Source: JAIOQJ01 sp963718635
GTDB lineage: Bacteria > Planctomycetota > Planctomycetia > Gemmatales > Gemmataceae
Reading direction: 5' to 3'
DNA: 64,000 nucleotides
NCBI GenBank assembly: GCA_963718635.1
Contig: OY970367.1
Location: forward strand, 5,952,001-6,016,000
This document shows, one piece after another, positions 63,529 through 64,000 of this stretch. The notes under the pieces are model-generated. The model made no database searches. It was not told the DNA's origin and was given only the letters and a program-made list of their open reading frames with translations. The position numbers and the translations under genes were made by a program. Within the stretch, counting starts at the first letter, position 1, and the number at the start of each line of letters is the position of its first letter.

Positions 63529-63786
63529 ATGGCGAAGAAAACGAGTTGCCCCATTACCCGGCCGGAGTTTCGCTCCGGCGCCAAAGCGATCGCGGTCACG
63601 ATCGCGGGATCGCAAATGCTGGCCGAGCCAAAGGAGTTCTCTACCGGTTCGCTTGGCTGGTACCTCAACGGTAAAACCGTCATCGAAATCAATGGCGTCG
63701 CCGTCTCGGTCCAGATCGGCATGAACCTGACCATCGTCGGCAGCAAGGAACTCGAAAAGGACGCGCACTCCCCGGAGGCTTCTTAG
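63529..63786 (+). CDS. Hypothetical protein
   Basis: 85 residues from the ATG at 63529 (GAGGAAAA upstream). It reads MAKKTSCPITRPEFRSGAKAIAVTIAGSQMLAEPKEFSTGSLGWYLNGKTVIEINGVAVSVQIGMNLTIVGSKEL. Beta-rich and small, with GSLGWYLNGK as the best-defined motif. Found after the previous unknown gene; probably an operon. Function unknown. Confidence 0.55.
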   Translation: MAKKTSCPITRPEFRSGAKAIAVTIAGSQMLAEPKEFSTGSLGWYLNGKTVIEINGVAVSVQIGMNLTIVGSKELEKDAHSPEAS

Positions 63787-63803
63787 GGTCGTTTAGCTGC
63801 GAA

Positions 63804-64000
63804 CCTTAGGGAGCGAGTTGTGCAACCGCTTCCTGACGGTCGCGGCTCGCACATCAACCCTCGTTACCAGGCTCTGCCTGGTAACGGGTCGTCGAGGCTC
63901 CGCCTCGCGGATTGTCGACAGGAAGACTTTCTTAGAATTCGAGCACGCGTTCGCATTTCAATAATCGAGGCAGAGCCTCGACGACCTGTTACCAGGCAGA
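63804..64000. repeat. Hairpin repeat cluster running off the window end
   Basis: 63804-63850 (CTTAGGGAGCGAGTTGTGCAACCGCTTCCTGACGGTCGCGG) resembles 10246-10282 and is a planctomycete intergenic repeat. It is followed by a perfect hairpin at 63862-63886 (CGTTACCAGGC arms), CGAGGCTCCGCCTCG at 63893-63907 and CGAGGCAGAGCCTCG at 63966-63980. Then TTACCAGGCAGA reaches the edge, so the set is again mirrored. No gene seen. Confidence 0.8.

Noticed and set aside
1..64000. tRNA or rRNA genes
   Set aside because: No cloverleaf with a GGTTCRANYCC arm and no rRNA-like sequence was noticed by eye. A covariance search would settle it.

Overview
The window looks like a chromosomal segment of a planctomycete, probably of the Pirellulales/Gemmatales type. 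The lineage markers are two DUF1559 pseudopilin-like proteins, giant secreted proteins whose N-termini carry the EQLE(D/S)R(T/D)VPS motif, PEP-CTERM and TIGR03009-type proteins, an ECF sigma factor near a WD40/leucine-rich-repeat Ser/Thr kinase, DUF1080, ThuA-like and several Uma2 proteins, and intergenic DNA full of long hairpins. No rRNA, tRNA or CRISPR array was recognised.

Layout. 0-1.5 kb has no protein gene: it holds two units of a ~145-bp palindromic repeat and a strong minus-strand terminator that may end an unknown RNA. 1.5-3.1 kb has small genes, including a pair that resembles a toxin-antitoxin module. 3.2-10.05 kb (minus strand) is a signalling block: ECF sigma factor, PIN-toxin module, and a very large kinase-LRR-WD40 gene split by one frameshift. 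10.3-12.6 kb holds three more repeat units with an IS1182-type element inserted between two of them; a 5-bp target duplication is visible. 12.7-25.3 kb is mostly housekeeping and secreted functions: ThuA-like protein, polysaccharide-export operon, hydrolase/methyltransferase pair, Uma2, DUF1080, glyoxalase-like protein, MFS transporter, DUF6941, DUF1559.

26-45.1 kb is a duplicated surface-protein locus. Two giant secreted proteins each end in an almost identical 0.76-kb cassette with a dockerin-like end. The first is followed by an intact PEP-CTERM gene, the second by decayed PEP-CTERM remnants. The second giant protein carries seven copies of a ~60-residue FCCH-like module that appears to be inserted in frame inside other domains. 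TPR, DUF1559 and lipoprotein genes follow.

45.1-63.8 kb holds Uma2, small unknown genes, a vWA protein, a copper-type P-ATPase with an unusual Met-rich membrane tail, a dual-specificity phosphatase, TIGR03009, a VapBC-like pair, YkgJ, PepT, a WD40 protein, ThiL, RecD2 and two small unknown genes, separated by three clusters of hairpin repeats.

At least 13 frame breaks affect 10 otherwise well-conserved genes. That is too many for ordinary decay of genes of this kind, and indel errors in the assembly are the likeliest cause; several breaks lie next to GCGC. Broken genes are therefore listed as their separate readable pieces, or as one corrected span where that is clear, with the inferred intact product described.
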